Positions 16,356-25,655 of a stretch of 64,000 nt of DNA are shown one piece after another (position 1 is the stretch's first letter; each line of letters begins with the position of its first letter). This DNA is from CBFHMJ01 sp965656875. Lineage in GTDB: Bacteria > Pseudomonadota > Gammaproteobacteria > Enterobacterales > Alteromonadaceae. Where the stretch lies: assembly GCA_965656875.1 (NCBI GenBank), contig CBFHMJ010000027.1, forward strand, positions 1-64,000, written 5' to 3'. The notes below the pieces were generated by a model that saw only the letters and a program-made list of their open reading frames with translations, was not told where the DNA came from and made no database searches. A program made the translations under genes and the position numbers.

Positions 16356-17570
16356 TTATAATGAAATAAACACACCTGCAATTGCAGCACTCATCATATT
16401 TGCCATCGTAGCAGCAAATACTGCTTTCAGGCCCAGACGGGCGATATCATTTCGGCGATTCGGTGCCATACCACCAATACCGCCTAACAGAATCGCGATA
16501 GAGGACAGGTTAGCGAAGCCACACAATACAAATGTAATGATGGTTTGAGCTCGTTCACTCAGTTGATCTTTTACATTCACGAAGTCCAGATAAGCAACAA
16601 ATTCGTTTACTACCAGTTTTTGTCCAATAAAACTGCCTGCCATTCTCGCTTCATCCCATGAAATACCCAGCAAGAAAGCAACCGGTTGGAAGATATAACC
16701 AAGAATCAACTGAAGTGTCAGCTCAGGCATGCCAAATAAGCTTCCCGCCCAGCCAAGTAAGCCGTTTAACAGTGCGATTAATGCAACGAACGCAAGAAGC
16801 ATTGCACCAACGTTTAGTGCCAGCTGCATACCTGCTGAAGCGCCATTGGCGGCTGCGTCGATTACGTTTACACCGGTTTGAACCGATGAACCTTCCAGCT
16901 CTTCTACGTCATTTTTAGCTTCTTCGGTTTCTGGTAACAGCATTTTTGCCATCAGGAAGCCACCCGGAGCGGCCATGAAACTTGCTGCAATAAGATATTT
17001 TAATTCAACGCCAATACTTGCGTATCCTGCCAGAATTGAACCGGCAACAGATGCCAGACCACCAACCATTACAGCGAATAGTTCTGATTTTGTCATGGTT
17101 GGAATAAACGGTTTAACTACCAGTGGTGCTTCAGTCTGACCAACGAATATATTTGCTGTAGCAGACATCGACTCAGGACGAGAAGTACCCAACAGACGTT
17201 GTAGTCCACCACCCATAATTCGGATGATCCAGCCCATAACGCCGATGTAATAAAGAACGGAAATTAACGCTGAAAAGAAAACAATGATTGGAAGTACGTG
17301 CAACGCGAAGATAAAACCAAAGTTATCGACGTTACCAAGGTTGCCAAACAAGAAATTAATTCCTTCCTTGGCATAGGCAATGATGTTTGAAACACCGGTA
17401 GATACCGTTAACAACGCGTCTTTACCGGCAGGTACGTAAAGTACTAACGCACCCAGTCCCATTTGTAATGCAAAAGCGCCACCGACGGTGCGCCAGTTAA
17501 TCTTGCTGCGGGCGCTGGAAAAAAACCAGGCGATCGCTAACAGAAGAATAATCCCCACAAAACTAAACAT
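16356..17570 (-). CDS. nupC: Concentrative nucleoside transporter (CNT/NupC family)
   Basis: The 404-aa multispan membrane protein has the CNT family blocks: GQTEAPLVVKPFI, the segment with TKSELFAVMVGGLASVAGSILAGYA, and FVLCGFANLSSIAILLGGIGG. It should import nucleosides across the inner membrane by sodium or proton symport. Its length is standard for bacterial CNTs. It lies 118 bases downstream of udk in the same direction, within a cluster of nucleoside salvage and breakdown genes. Substrate range (pyrimidine only or broad) cannot be read from the sequence. Confidence 0.93.
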   Translation of the reverse strand: MFSFVGIILLLAIAWFFSSARSKINWRTVGGAFALQMGLGALVLYVPAGKDALLTVSTGVSNIIAYAKEGINFLFGNLGNVDNFGFIFALHVLPIIVFFSALISVLYYIGVMGWIIRIMGGGLQRLLGTSRPESMSATANIFVGQTEAPLVVKPFIPTMTKSELFAVMVGGLASVAGSILAGYASIGVELKYLIAASFMAAPGGFLMAKMLLPETEEAKNDVEELEGSSVQTGVNVIDAAANGASAGMQLALNVGAMLLAFVALIALLNGLLGWAGSLFGMPELTLQLILGYIFQPVAFLLGISWDEARMAGSFIGQKLVVNEFVAYLDFVNVKDQLSERAQTIITFVLCGFANLSSIAILLGGIGGMAPNRRNDIARLGLKAVFAATMANMMSAAIAGVFISL

Positions 17571-17688
17571 GGATAGTCCTTATGAAAACAATGTTGTAAA
17601 AACAGCTAGTCGAATTCACCAATTCAAACAGACGAAAGCACGGCCATTCACTTGGCTATGCTTTGTTTTTATTACTTTTTATGCCTGT

Positions 17689-18336
17689 TTATTGCTCGAG
17701 CAGGTGACGAACTTTAGCTTTAATAATATTGATAGCAATACGATTTTTACCGCCACGCGTTACGATCAGATCAGCGTGTTGACGTGATGGCTCAATGTAT
17801 TTGTAGAACATTGGGCGCACTGTTTTTTCATATTGTTCAGTGATTGAATCAATATCGCGGCCACGTTCTACCAGATCTCGCTTGATACGTCTTAGTAAAC
17901 AAATATCCAGCGGAGAGTCCATAAAAACCGAAATGTCGAACTGCTCTCGCAGTTTTTCATCGGTCAACAGTAGAATGCCTTCAACCAGAATTACCGGAGT
18001 TGGCTCAACGTGTACCGTTTCAGGTTTACGGGTATGCGTTTTGTAGCAATAGGTAGGGTGGTTGACTGGCTGGTTATTGCGAAGCTGATTAATATGCTCC
18101 GCCATGAGTTCATGTTCAAACGCGTCAGGGTGATCAAAATTACACATTGCGCGTTTTTCAACTGGTAAGTGACATAGATCCCGATAATAAACATCTTCAG
18201 AAATCAAAGAAATCATGCCAGGGCCGACTTCGCGTGTCAGTTCGCTAAACAAAGTATCTGCGAAAAGGGATTTTCCTGAAGCGGAAGCGCCAGCAATGGC
18301 GATTACAGTTGTAGGATTCTTATTCACTCGTGTCAC
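17689..18336 (-). CDS. udk: Uridine kinase
   Basis: The 215-aa protein has the P-loop GASASGKS (residues 15-22) and the uridine kinase blocks SEDVYYRDL, NFDHPDAFEHEL, PVILVEGILLL and the lid RRIKRDLVERGRD. It phosphorylates uridine and cytidine to UMP and CMP in the cytoplasm. The length equals that of typical Udk proteins. The start is GTG with only a weak ribosome site, so low expression or a slightly different start is possible. It precedes nupC on the minus strand and follows a gap of 225 bases containing the gpt terminator. Confidence 0.93.
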   Translation of the reverse strand: MTRVNKNPTTVIAIAGASASGKSLFADTLFSELTREVGPGMISLISEDVYYRDLCHLPVEKRAMCNFDHPDAFEHELMAEHINQLRNNQPVNHPTYCYKTHTRKPETVHVEPTPVILVEGILLLTDEKLREQFDISVFMDSPLDICLLRRIKRDLVERGRDIDSITEQYEKTVRPMFYKYIEPSRQHADLIVTRGGKNRIAINIIKAKVRHLLEQ

Positions 18337-18496
18337 TTCAAATTAAAGGTTAATTTGGCTGGGTATTTTACATTAATTTTTGCGTACTACTTATTACTTT
18401 GTCTTTATATTGTGATTTTACGAATTATGTGTTTAAAAATAATACATTTTCCGTTCATCAAAGGACAAAATGATGAGCAATGTCACCCATTTTCAC

Positions 18497-18525
18497 AAAA
18501 AAGCCTGACAAAATTCGCCAGGCTT
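18497..18525 (-). terminator. Terminator of the deoB-deoD-tdk-gpt operon
   Basis: On the minus strand a 7-bp stem (18519-18525 with 18501-18507) is followed by a run of six T residues. It lies 37 bases after the gpt stop. Confidence 0.8.
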
Positions 18526-18561
18526 TAATTCGAACCACTTAAATCAGTGATCCAACATCTA

Positions 18562-19044
18562 CTACTTATCTTTTAAAGATTCAGCGATTGGATGCTTATA
18601 AGTCAATTCCATATCCCAAGGCAGATGAATCCAGGTATCCTGGTCAACGTCTGCAATGTATTTATCAACAAGCGGTTTACCCTGAGGTTTCGCATAGATA
18701 GCTACAAAACATGCTTTAGGGAACTTTTCACGAATGACTTTTGCTGTTTCACCCGTATCTACTAGGTCATCAACGATTAGCACATTTTCGCTATCTGAAA
18801 TAACGTCTTTCAGGACGCGAAGTTCACGCTGATTGTTATGGTCGTAGCTAGAGATACAGATAGTATCAACCAGACGAATATTCAATTCACGTGCGATGAT
18901 CGCAGCAGGAACAAGGCCGCCACGGCTAACGGCAATGATAGAATCCCATTTCTTGTCGGTTAGCGTATGAATAAGTTCTTTTGTAGCACGGTGAAGTTCT
19001 TCCCATGATACATAAAACGCTTTGTTTTCCGGAAGTGAAGACAT
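18562..19044 (-). CDS. gpt: Xanthine-guanine phosphoribosyltransferase
   Basis: The 160-aa protein matches Gpt in length and motifs: IIAVSRGGLVPAAIIARELN, ICISSYDHNNQREL, the PRPP loop VLIVDDLVDTGET and the C-terminal DTWIHLPWDMEL. It converts guanine and xanthine, with PRPP, to GMP and XMP. Placed 51 bases after tdk and last in a leftward operon behind deoB and deoD, it recaptures the purine base released by the DeoD phosphorylase. The PRPP loop and WDM block leave little doubt on family. Confidence 0.95.
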   Translation of the reverse strand: MSSLPENKAFYVSWEELHRATKELIHTLTDKKWDSIIAVSRGGLVPAAIIARELNIRLVDTICISSYDHNNQRELRVLKDVISDSENVLIVDDLVDTGETAKVIREKFPKACFVAIYAKPQGKPLVDKYIADVDQDTWIHLPWDMELTYKHPIAESLKDK

Positions 19045-19095
19045 AACTCTTTTACCTGTATAAATATCTAAATGTTTAAATTCTTAACTGTGAAA

Positions 19096-19671
19096 TTATT
19101 CTTCAGGAGCAAACCAATGCTTTCGGCATACAGATACGTAACGATCTTCACCACCAATTTCAATTTGGTCACCCTGGCGTACCGGATTACCGGCCGCATC
19201 AATTTTTAAAACCATAGTCGCTTTACGACCACAGTGACAGACAGTCTTTATTTCACTCATTTTATCTGCCCAAACCAGCAGATACTGACTGCCACTAAAC
19301 GGTTCACCCATAAAGTCTGAGCGAAGACCGTAGCAGAGCACCGGGATATTCAGTTCATCAACAACTCTTGTTAGTTGCATAACTTGTTCCCGGGTCAAAA
19401 ATTGTGATTCGTCAATCAACACACAATGTGTATTGTTCTTTTCATTGAGTTGACGTATCTCACTAAACATATCAGTATCAGCATTAAACAAATTTGCTTT
19501 CGCTGATAAGCCAATACGAGAAGCTATTTCGCCCTGAGCAAAGCGATCATCAATTTCAGCGGTAAATAACTCGGCGTGCATGCCGCGTTCTTTATAGTTC
19601 CAGGCTGATTGCAATAAGCTGGTCGATTTACCTGCATTCATTGCAGAGTAATAAAAGTACAACTGAGCCAT
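19096..19671 (-). CDS. tdk: Thymidine kinase
   Basis: The 191-aa type II thymidine kinase has the P-loop in YSAMNAGKSTSLL, the DESQFL Walker B segment, the lasso region and the zinc-binding cysteines in TVCHCGRK and VCRKHW. It phosphorylates thymidine and deoxyuridine in the cytoplasm. Lying between deoD and gpt, it competes with DeoA for thymidine, so the island encodes both salvage and breakdown of the same nucleoside. Confidence 0.96.
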   Translation of the reverse strand: MAQLYFYYSAMNAGKSTSLLQSAWNYKERGMHAELFTAEIDDRFAQGEIASRIGLSAKANLFNADTDMFSEIRQLNEKNNTHCVLIDESQFLTREQVMQLTRVVDELNIPVLCYGLRSDFMGEPFSGSQYLLVWADKMSEIKTVCHCGRKATMVLKIDAAGNPVRQGDQIEIGGEDRYVSVCRKHWFAPEE

Positions 19672-19738
19672 TTACGTTGAATTTCCCTGTGTTACTGCGT
19701 TAGCAGAACAACAAATGCTTGCTGTTCTGCGACGTAAA

Positions 19739-20440
19739 TTATGCTACAGACAGTGCGACTTCTACCATTTCGTTAAATGAGTTCTGACGATCTTCAGCAC
19801 TTAATGATTCGCCTGTGCGAACGTGATCACTTACCGTACAGATAGCCAGTGCATTAACGCCATATTCAGCGGCAACACCATAAAGACCAGCAGCTTCCAT
19901 TTCTACTGCAAGAACACCAAGGCGCTCCATGGTATCCATTACTTCTGGTAGCGGATTATAGAAATAGTCTGAAGTCAGAATGTTACCAACGCGAACGTTG
20001 ATACCTTTGTCACGCGCTCCGGCAACTGCTTTTTCAACAAGGTCGTAAGAAGCAATAGCGGCGAAATCAAGACCGCTACAACGTAGACGGTTGATGTTTG
20101 AATCAGTACAAGCGCCAAGGCCGATAACAACGTCACGAACATGAACGTCCGGAAGGATAGCACCACAGCTACCAATACGGATGATGTTCTTAACACCGTA
20201 AAATTTAACCAGTTCAGTTGCGTAAATTGAGATGCTTGGGATACCCATGCCTGAACCCATAACGCTAACTTTCTTACCTTTGTAAGTACCAGTGTAGCCC
20301 AGGATATTACGTACCGTAGTTACGCATTTCGCGTCTTCTAAAAATGTTTCTGCGATGTGCTTAGCGCGAAGCGGATCGCCTGGCATTAGTACGGTTTCTG
20401 CGAAATCACCTGGGTTTGCATTAATGTGTGGTGTTGCCAT
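19739..20440 (-). CDS. deoD: Purine nucleoside phosphorylase (DeoD type)
   Basis: The 233-aa protein has the DeoD blocks ATPHINANPGDFAETVLMPGDPLRAK, GSGMGIPSISIYATEL, RIGSCGAI, VEMEAAGLYGVAA and CTVSDHV. It phosphorolyses purine (deoxy)nucleosides to the base and (deoxy)ribose-1-phosphate. The ATG at 20440 was chosen: it begins the family N-terminus and has GAGG upstream, whereas the frame start 12 bases earlier is a TTG that overlaps this ribosome site. Only 15 bases separate it from deoB, so the product of one enzyme is passed to the other by a co-expressed protein. Confidence 0.96.
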   Translation of the reverse strand: MATPHINANPGDFAETVLMPGDPLRAKHIAETFLEDAKCVTTVRNILGYTGTYKGKKVSVMGSGMGIPSISIYATELVKFYGVKNIIRIGSCGAILPDVHVRDVVIGLGACTDSNINRLRCSGLDFAAIASYDLVEKAVAGARDKGINVRVGNILTSDYFYNPLPEVMDTMERLGVLAVEMEAAGLYGVAAEYGVNALAICTVSDHVRTGESLSAEDRQNSFNEMVEVALSVA

Positions 20441-20455
20441 TATTAGCCTCAAAAA

Positions 20456-21667
20456 TCAGAGTTTATTTAAAAAGGATTCGCCGTAAGCCATAGGCTCAAG
20501 ATCAAAGTATTCAGCCAAAGTCTGGCCAATATCAGCAAACGTTTGTCGCTCACCCAGTGATCCGGCAGTAATATGCTTTCCGTAAACCAGTACAGGAATG
20601 TACTCTCGGGTATGTTCTGTGCCGTGCCATGTTGGGTCACAGCCATGGTCTGCTGACAGAATCAGCAGGTCATCGTCAGCCATCGTGTCGAAAATCTCCG
20701 GCAGACGCGTATCAAAATATTCAAGCGCAAGGCCATAGCCTTCAGTGTTTCTGCGGTGACCGTATTCCTGGTCAAAATCAACCAGATTGGTAAAGATGAT
20801 TGTGTTGTCACCTGAAGATTTTTTCACGTCAAGCGTCGTATTGATTAAGGCTTCAAGCCCTGTCGCTTTATGTTTTTGTGTGATGCCCTGATGCGCATAG
20901 ATATCTGAAATCTTGCCGATACTGATTACTTCGCCGTTTTTATCAGCCAGTTTATCCAGCACAGTCGGCGCAGGAGGTAAGACCGAATAATCACGACGAT
21001 TGCCGGTGCGTTTATAGTCTTCTGGTCCTGAACCAGTAAACGGACGGGCGATAACACGGCCAATATTCATGTCATCTAATAACTCACGAGCGGCTTCACA
21101 AAAAGCGTATAAGTTATCAAGACCAAACGTATCTTCATGTGCCGCAACCTGAAAGACGCTGTCTGCCGAGGTATAGCAGATAGGGAAGCCTGTTTTCACA
21201 TGTTCTTCGCCCAGACGTTTAATGATTTCAGTGCCTGATGCATGGCAGTGGCCCAGCGTACCTTTGACGCCCGTTTTTTCTTTAAGTGCTGTCAGGAATT
21301 CTTCAGGGAAACATTCAGGTTTGTTGTCGAAGTAACCCCAGTCAAATAACACAGGAACACCGGCGATTTCCCAGTGACCACTCGGCGTGTCTTTACCACT
21401 GCTTAATTCACGAGCATGTCCCCATGCGCCAATAAAGTCAGTGTTATTGTCAGGAGAAGAAGGGGCTTTTGTGCCTGATGCTTCAAGTCCGGCTTCAACC
21501 AGACCAAGCTTAGTTAGGTTAGGAATGTTAAGAGGGCGATTTAGCTCTTTTTGAAAGTATTCCGCGATATGGGCAAACGTGTTTGATCCTTCGTCACCAA
21601 ATTTATCGGCATCCGGTGTACTGCCAATACCAAAACTATCGAGAATTAAAATTGTTGCGTTTGCCAT
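20456..21667 (-). CDS. deoB: Phosphopentomutase
   Basis: The 403-aa alkaline-phosphatase-fold mutase has N-terminal metal site ILDSFGIGSTPDA, the long cap domain with SGKDTPSGHWEIAG, and the C-terminal metal site LSADHGCDPTWHGTEHTRE. It interconverts (deoxy)ribose-1-phosphate and -5-phosphate. As first gene of the leftward operon it is divergent from deoC, which uses its product deoxyribose-5-phosphate. Length is typical. Confidence 0.96.
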   Translation of the reverse strand: MANATILILDSFGIGSTPDADKFGDEGSNTFAHIAEYFQKELNRPLNIPNLTKLGLVEAGLEASGTKAPSSPDNNTDFIGAWGHARELSSGKDTPSGHWEIAGVPVLFDWGYFDNKPECFPEEFLTALKEKTGVKGTLGHCHASGTEIIKRLGEEHVKTGFPICYTSADSVFQVAAHEDTFGLDNLYAFCEAARELLDDMNIGRVIARPFTGSGPEDYKRTGNRRDYSVLPPAPTVLDKLADKNGEVISIGKISDIYAHQGITQKHKATGLEALINTTLDVKKSSGDNTIIFTNLVDFDQEYGHRRNTEGYGLALEYFDTRLPEIFDTMADDDLLILSADHGCDPTWHGTEHTREYIPVLVYGKHITAGSLGERQTFADIGQTLAEYFDLEPMAYGESFLNKL

Positions 21668-21973
21668 AATCTGTCAATTACCTGTTTTTTATATCCTGAT
21701 AAAAGTTTGCACGAAACCTGTCGAATTTTTGATTCAACATGAAGTTCGTGTAACTATCAGGGAATTTTTGCGCCTGAATCAGAAAATCATCTGTTTACCA
21801 GGTTTAACCTTGTAAATTACTTAAAATTCAATAAGTTAAACCTTAAGAATCAATGAATTTCACTTGGCGGAAATAATTGACCGCATATTCTCACACAACT
21901 GAATCTTAAAAACCAGAACTCTGTTAACCCAAAAATTTTCTTTTTAAGGGCTAAGATCACGCACCTTATTGAA

Positions 21974-21995
21974 ATCCTGACCAATTTGTCAGGAT
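21974..21995. promoter_or_regulatory. Perfect 8+8 bp palindrome, candidate operator
   Basis: The half sites atcctgac and gtcaggat are perfectly symmetric with a 6-base spacer, located between divergent deoB and deoC operons. A transcription terminator is unlikely because it lies well upstream of both starts. Confidence 0.5.
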
Positions 21996-22025
21996 CTGAC
22001 ACGGTTTTTTAGTTAAATCATTATC

Positions 22026-22045
22026 TTCGATCAAAAAAAATCGAA
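22026..22045. promoter_or_regulatory. Second palindrome (6+6 bp), candidate operator
   Basis: ttcgat and atcgaa flank an A-rich 8-base spacer, 30 bases closer to deoC. It is weaker evidence than the first palindrome, as such a short symmetry in AT-rich DNA can arise by chance. Confidence 0.3.
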
Positions 22046-22118
22046 TCATAAACTTGCAAATAGTAGGGTAAATCCCCTAATCTGTGCCGCCTCAATGGTG
22101 TTATTTTGGTCGAGGCTC

Positions 22119-23147
22119 ATGGCAACTACAGAAAAAAAACGGTCGACAAAATCTGCCAATAAAAAAAATGCAGATTCTTCACAGCATTCACACACGATTC
22201 CTGAACGGAATCCTGGCATGCCGTTCGAACCGGGCATGTTTGAGCACATTCGAATTAACAAAAGTTCTGTCGAACGTCGTGCTGCAACAATTGCAAAACG
22301 TCGCGCAGTTAAAAAAGATTATCAGGCAGCGTGGCTGTTAAAGGCGATCACCATGATCGATTTGACCACGTTAGCAGGTGATGATACCCCGGGTAATGTT
22401 CAACGCTTATGTACTAAAGCGCTTAATCCAGTAGACAATGCATTACTGGCAGAACTGGGCATGGATAAACACAACATCACAACCGGTGCTATTTGTGTCT
22501 ATCACAACCTGATTGAAGATGCGAAGCGAGCATTAGGTGGTAAACCGATGAATATCGCTGCGGTATCTACAGGTTTTCCGGCGGGTCAGATTCCTCTTGA
22601 ATTTAAACTTAATGAAATCCGAGCCTCTGTAGAAGCCGGTGCCAATGAGATTGATATCGTTATTTCCCGTGCGTTGGTCCTGACGGGTCAGTGGCAAGCG
22701 CTGTACGACGAAGTGAAAGCTTGTCGTGAAGCCTGTGGCGAAGCTCATTTGAAAGTTATTCTTGCTACGGGTGAATTATCAACATTGACCAATGTAGCTA
22801 AAGCCAGCATGGTAAGCATGATGGCTGGAGCTGACTTTATTAAAACGAGTACAGGTAAAGAAGCGGTTAATGCCACCATGGAAGTTAGCCTGGTAATGGT
22901 TCGTGCAATTCGTGATTATTACGAACACACAGGTTTTAAAATTGGCTATAAACCAGCCGGTGGTATCAAAACTGCTAAGCAGGCGATTGAATGGCTAATT
23001 CTGATGAAAGAAGAATTGGGTCATGAATGGCTGAATCCTCACTTATTCCGCTTCGGTGCATCAAGCTTGCTAAATGATATCGAGCGTCAATTATCACACC
23101 ATGTTACCGGACGTTATTCAGCGTCTTACCGTCATGCAATGAGCTAA
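22119..23147 (+). CDS. deoC: Deoxyribose-phosphate aldolase, long form
   Basis: The 342-aa protein is a class I aldolase with LKVILATGEL, the Schiff-base lysine in DFIKTSTGKEA and the second lysine in YKPAGGIKTAKQA. It splits deoxyribose-5-phosphate into glyceraldehyde-3-phosphate and acetaldehyde. At 342 residues it belongs to the longer, human-DERA-like branch, with an extra 60-residue, Lys-rich N-terminal extension compared with the roughly 250-aa E. coli enzyme. ATG 22119 was chosen (GAGG 4 bases before it); the frame extends 8 codons further with no ribosome site. The aldehyde dehydrogenase gene follows after 17 bases. Confidence 0.95.
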   Translation: MATTEKKRSTKSANKKNADSSQHSHTIPERNPGMPFEPGMFEHIRINKSSVERRAATIAKRRAVKKDYQAAWLLKAITMIDLTTLAGDDTPGNVQRLCTKALNPVDNALLAELGMDKHNITTGAICVYHNLIEDAKRALGGKPMNIAAVSTGFPAGQIPLEFKLNEIRASVEAGANEIDIVISRALVLTGQWQALYDEVKACREACGEAHLKVILATGELSTLTNVAKASMVSMMAGADFIKTSTGKEAVNATMEVSLVMVRAIRDYYEHTGFKIGYKPAGGIKTAKQAIEWLILMKEELGHEWLNPHLFRFGASSLLNDIERQLSHHVTGRYSASYRHAMS

Positions 23148-23164
23148 ACCCGGAATCAACTGAT

Positions 23165-25540
23165 ATGAGTATTGAAGAGATTTTTTCAACGATGGAATAC
23201 GGACCAGCACCAGAAAGCCGCAACCATGCTGATCAGTGGATTGCCGGGTATCAGGGTAAATTTAACCTGTTCATCAATAACGAATGGCAAGCACCAGCAG
23301 ACAGCCAGTATTTCAAAACCATTAACCCGGCTGATGGCGAAGCATTAGCCGATGTTGCTACAGCCGGACAAGCAGATGTTGACGCTGCGGTTCAGGCTGC
23401 TAAAGCGGCATTACCAGCGTGGAAAGGTTTAAGCGGACATCAACGTGCAAAATATTTATACGCACTGGCCCGTCAAATACAGAAGCATTCGCGTTTGTTT
23501 GCTGTATTAGAGACGTTGGACAATGGCAAGCCGATTCGTGAATCGCGTGACATTGATATTCCTTTAGTCGCTCGTCATTTCTACCATCACGCTGGCTGGG
23601 CGCAAGTGATGGACAAAGAGTTGCCAGATCACGAAGCCGTTGGTGTTATAGGTCAGGTGATTCCATGGAACTTCCCAATGCTAATGTTGAGCTGGAAAAT
23701 TGCTCCGGCACTGGCAATGGGTAATACGCTGGTGTTAAAACCAGCAGAGCAAACGTCGCTGACAGGGTTATTGTTTGCAGAATTATGTAAAAACATCGGC
23801 CTGCCGGCGGGTGTTGTAAATATTGTAACTGGCGCAGGTGATACAGGTGCCGCACTTGTCGAACATAACGATGTTGATAAAGTTGCGTTTACCGGTTCAA
23901 CTGACGTTGGAAAAATCATTCGTCGCGCCATTGCGGGCAGCGGCAAAAAATTATCGCTGGAACTTGGCGGTAAATCTCCATTTATTGTTTTCGATGACGC
24001 GGATATTGATGGCGTTGTGGAAGGTGTTGTTGATGCAATCTGGTTTAATCAAGGTCAGGTTTGCTGTGCCGGGTCACGTATCCTGGTTCAGGAAAGCATC
24101 GCTGAACGTTTCCATGCCAAATTAAAAGCACGTATGAGCACATTACGTGTTGGTGCGCCACTGGACAAATGCACTGACATTGGCGCAGTCATTGACCATA
24201 CGCAGTTATCGAAAATTCAGGATCTGGTGACACAGGGACAACAGGAAGGCGGGGCTGTTTGGCAAGCGGACTTAATGGGTGCAAAGTCCGGTTGTTTTTT
24301 TCCACCGACCTTATTTGAATCTGTGTCACCGGCACACTCCCTGGCCCACGTTGAAATCTTTGGGCCGGTGGTAGTGTCCATGACTTTCCGTACACACAAA
24401 GAAGCTGTTGCGCTGGCAAATAATACCGTTTACGGCCTGGCTGCCAGTATCTGGACAGAAAATGTCAATTTGGCATTAGATGTTGCACCGCAAATCAAAG
24501 CAGGCACAATCTGGATCAATTGCACAAATGTATTTGATGCGTCGTCGGGCTTTGGTGGTTATCGTGAATCCGGTTTCGGTCGCGAAGGCGGCAAAGAAGG
24601 GCTTTTTGAATACGCCAAAGAAAAACTGGACGCATCTCTTGCTACATCACCTGTTGAAATCCCACAGGCAAAAGATACTGTGGCGGCTCCGGCAGGAATC
24701 GACAGGACCGCTAAACTGTATGTAGGTGGTAAACAAGCTCGTCCGGATAGCGGCTATACAGTAACGGTGAAGAATCCTGCTGGTACGATTGTTGGTGAAG
24801 TGCCTGAGGGTTCTCGTAAAGACATTCGTAATGCGGTTGAAGCGGCACATAAAGCGGCTGGCTGGACAAAAGCAACCGCACATAATCGTGCGCAGGTTAT
24901 TTATTACATCGCTGAAAATCTTGAAATAAGACGCGCTCAGATGATTGATGCGTTGATGTTATCAACGAATGGTACAAAAACCTGGGCTGAAGCAGAATTT
25001 GATGCCGCGATTGAGCGATTATTCTCATGGGCTGCAATGGCTGACAAATATGATGGTCAGGTTCATAATCCGCCGATGCGTGCAGTAACAATCGCTATGA
25101 ATGAAGCTATCGGTGTTATGGGGGTTGTTTGCCCTGACGAATCACCACTGGCTGGTTTCATTGGTTCGATTATGCCTGCTGTCGCGATGGGTAATCGCGT
25201 TGTTGCAGTGCCATCAGAGCGTTTTCCTCTGATTGCGACTGAACTTTATCAGGTCTTCGATACATCTGATTTACCAGCGGGTGTTGTCAATATTATTACA
25301 GGTGATGCGTTAACATTGGCTAAAACACTGGCAGAGCATGATGACGTCGATGGTGTTTGGTACTTTGGTGGTAAAGAAGGGTCAACACTTGTCGAACGCA
25401 GTGCGGCTGATAATATGAAGCGCACCTGGGTGAGTCACGGTAAATACCGTAACTGGCAGGATAAAGCACAGGCAGAAAGCCATGCATTCTTACAACAGGC
25501 CACAGAGGTTAAAAACATCTGGGTGCCTTACGGCGAATAA
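23165..25540 (+). CDS. Two-domain aldehyde dehydrogenase (ALDH16-like)
   Basis: The 791-aa protein consists of a full ALDH domain (residues about 30-500) followed by a second, incomplete ALDH-like domain (about 515-791). The first has VIPWNFP (Asn169), the catalytic Glu266 in LELGGKSP and catalytic Cys300 in NQGQVCCAGSR, so it should be active. The second has the NAD-fold part (YVGGKQARPDSGYTVTVKNP onwards) but no catalytic cysteine block. This layout is that of ALDH16, of which the bacterial forms keep the cysteine. Directly after deoC, it most likely oxidises the acetaldehyde formed there to acetate. A strong terminator follows. Confidence 0.9.
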   Translation: MSIEEIFSTMEYGPAPESRNHADQWIAGYQGKFNLFINNEWQAPADSQYFKTINPADGEALADVATAGQADVDAAVQAAKAALPAWKGLSGHQRAKYLYALARQIQKHSRLFAVLETLDNGKPIRESRDIDIPLVARHFYHHAGWAQVMDKELPDHEAVGVIGQVIPWNFPMLMLSWKIAPALAMGNTLVLKPAEQTSLTGLLFAELCKNIGLPAGVVNIVTGAGDTGAALVEHNDVDKVAFTGSTDVGKIIRRAIAGSGKKLSLELGGKSPFIVFDDADIDGVVEGVVDAIWFNQGQVCCAGSRILVQESIAERFHAKLKARMSTLRVGAPLDKCTDIGAVIDHTQLSKIQDLVTQGQQEGGAVWQADLMGAKSGCFFPPTLFESVSPAHSLAHVEIFGPVVVSMTFRTHKEAVALANNTVYGLAASIWTENVNLALDVAPQIKAGTIWINCTNVFDASSGFGGYRESGFGREGGKEGLFEYAKEKLDASLATSPVEIPQAKDTVAAPAGIDRTAKLYVGGKQARPDSGYTVTVKNPAGTIVGEVPEGSRKDIRNAVEAAHKAAGWTKATAHNRAQVIYYIAENLEIRRAQMIDALMLSTNGTKTWAEAEFDAAIERLFSWAAMADKYDGQVHNPPMRAVTIAMNEAIGVMGVVCPDESPLAGFIGSIMPAVAMGNRVVAVPSERFPLIATELYQVFDTSDLPAGVVNIITGDALTLAKTLAEHDDVDGVWYFGGKEGSTLVERSAADNMKRTWVSHGKYRNWQDKAQAESHAFLQQATEVKNIWVPYGE

Positions 25541-25583
25541 TCGCCGTTTCTACGCCAACGGTAGCTACCCTGGTAAGTAGAAG

Positions 25584-25619
25584 AAAACTCCTTATTACAC
25601 AGTGATAAGGAGTTTTTTT
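25584..25619 (+). terminator. Terminator after the deoC-ALDH operon
   Basis: A 12-bp stem (25584-25595 with 25605-25616) with a 9-nt loop ends in a run of T residues, 43 bases after the ALDH stop. A longer frame of the next gene would start inside it, which argues for that gene's start at 25656. Confidence 0.88.
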
Positions 25620-25655
25620 GTCAATGGTCTATACAGAAACAACTGGATTTACTTC

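Larger units (their letters stand above)
21668..22118. promoter_or_regulatory. Divergent control region of the deoB and deoC operons
   Basis: About 450 bases of AT-rich DNA separate the two nucleoside operons and must contain both promoters. Two palindromes stand out: atcctgac-N6-gtcaggat at 21974-21995 and ttcgat-N8-atcgaa at 22026-22045. They lie about 125 and 75 bases before the deoC start. E. coli controls its deo genes with DeoR and CytR; I cannot say which regulator acts here and see no regulator gene beside it. Confidence 0.5.
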
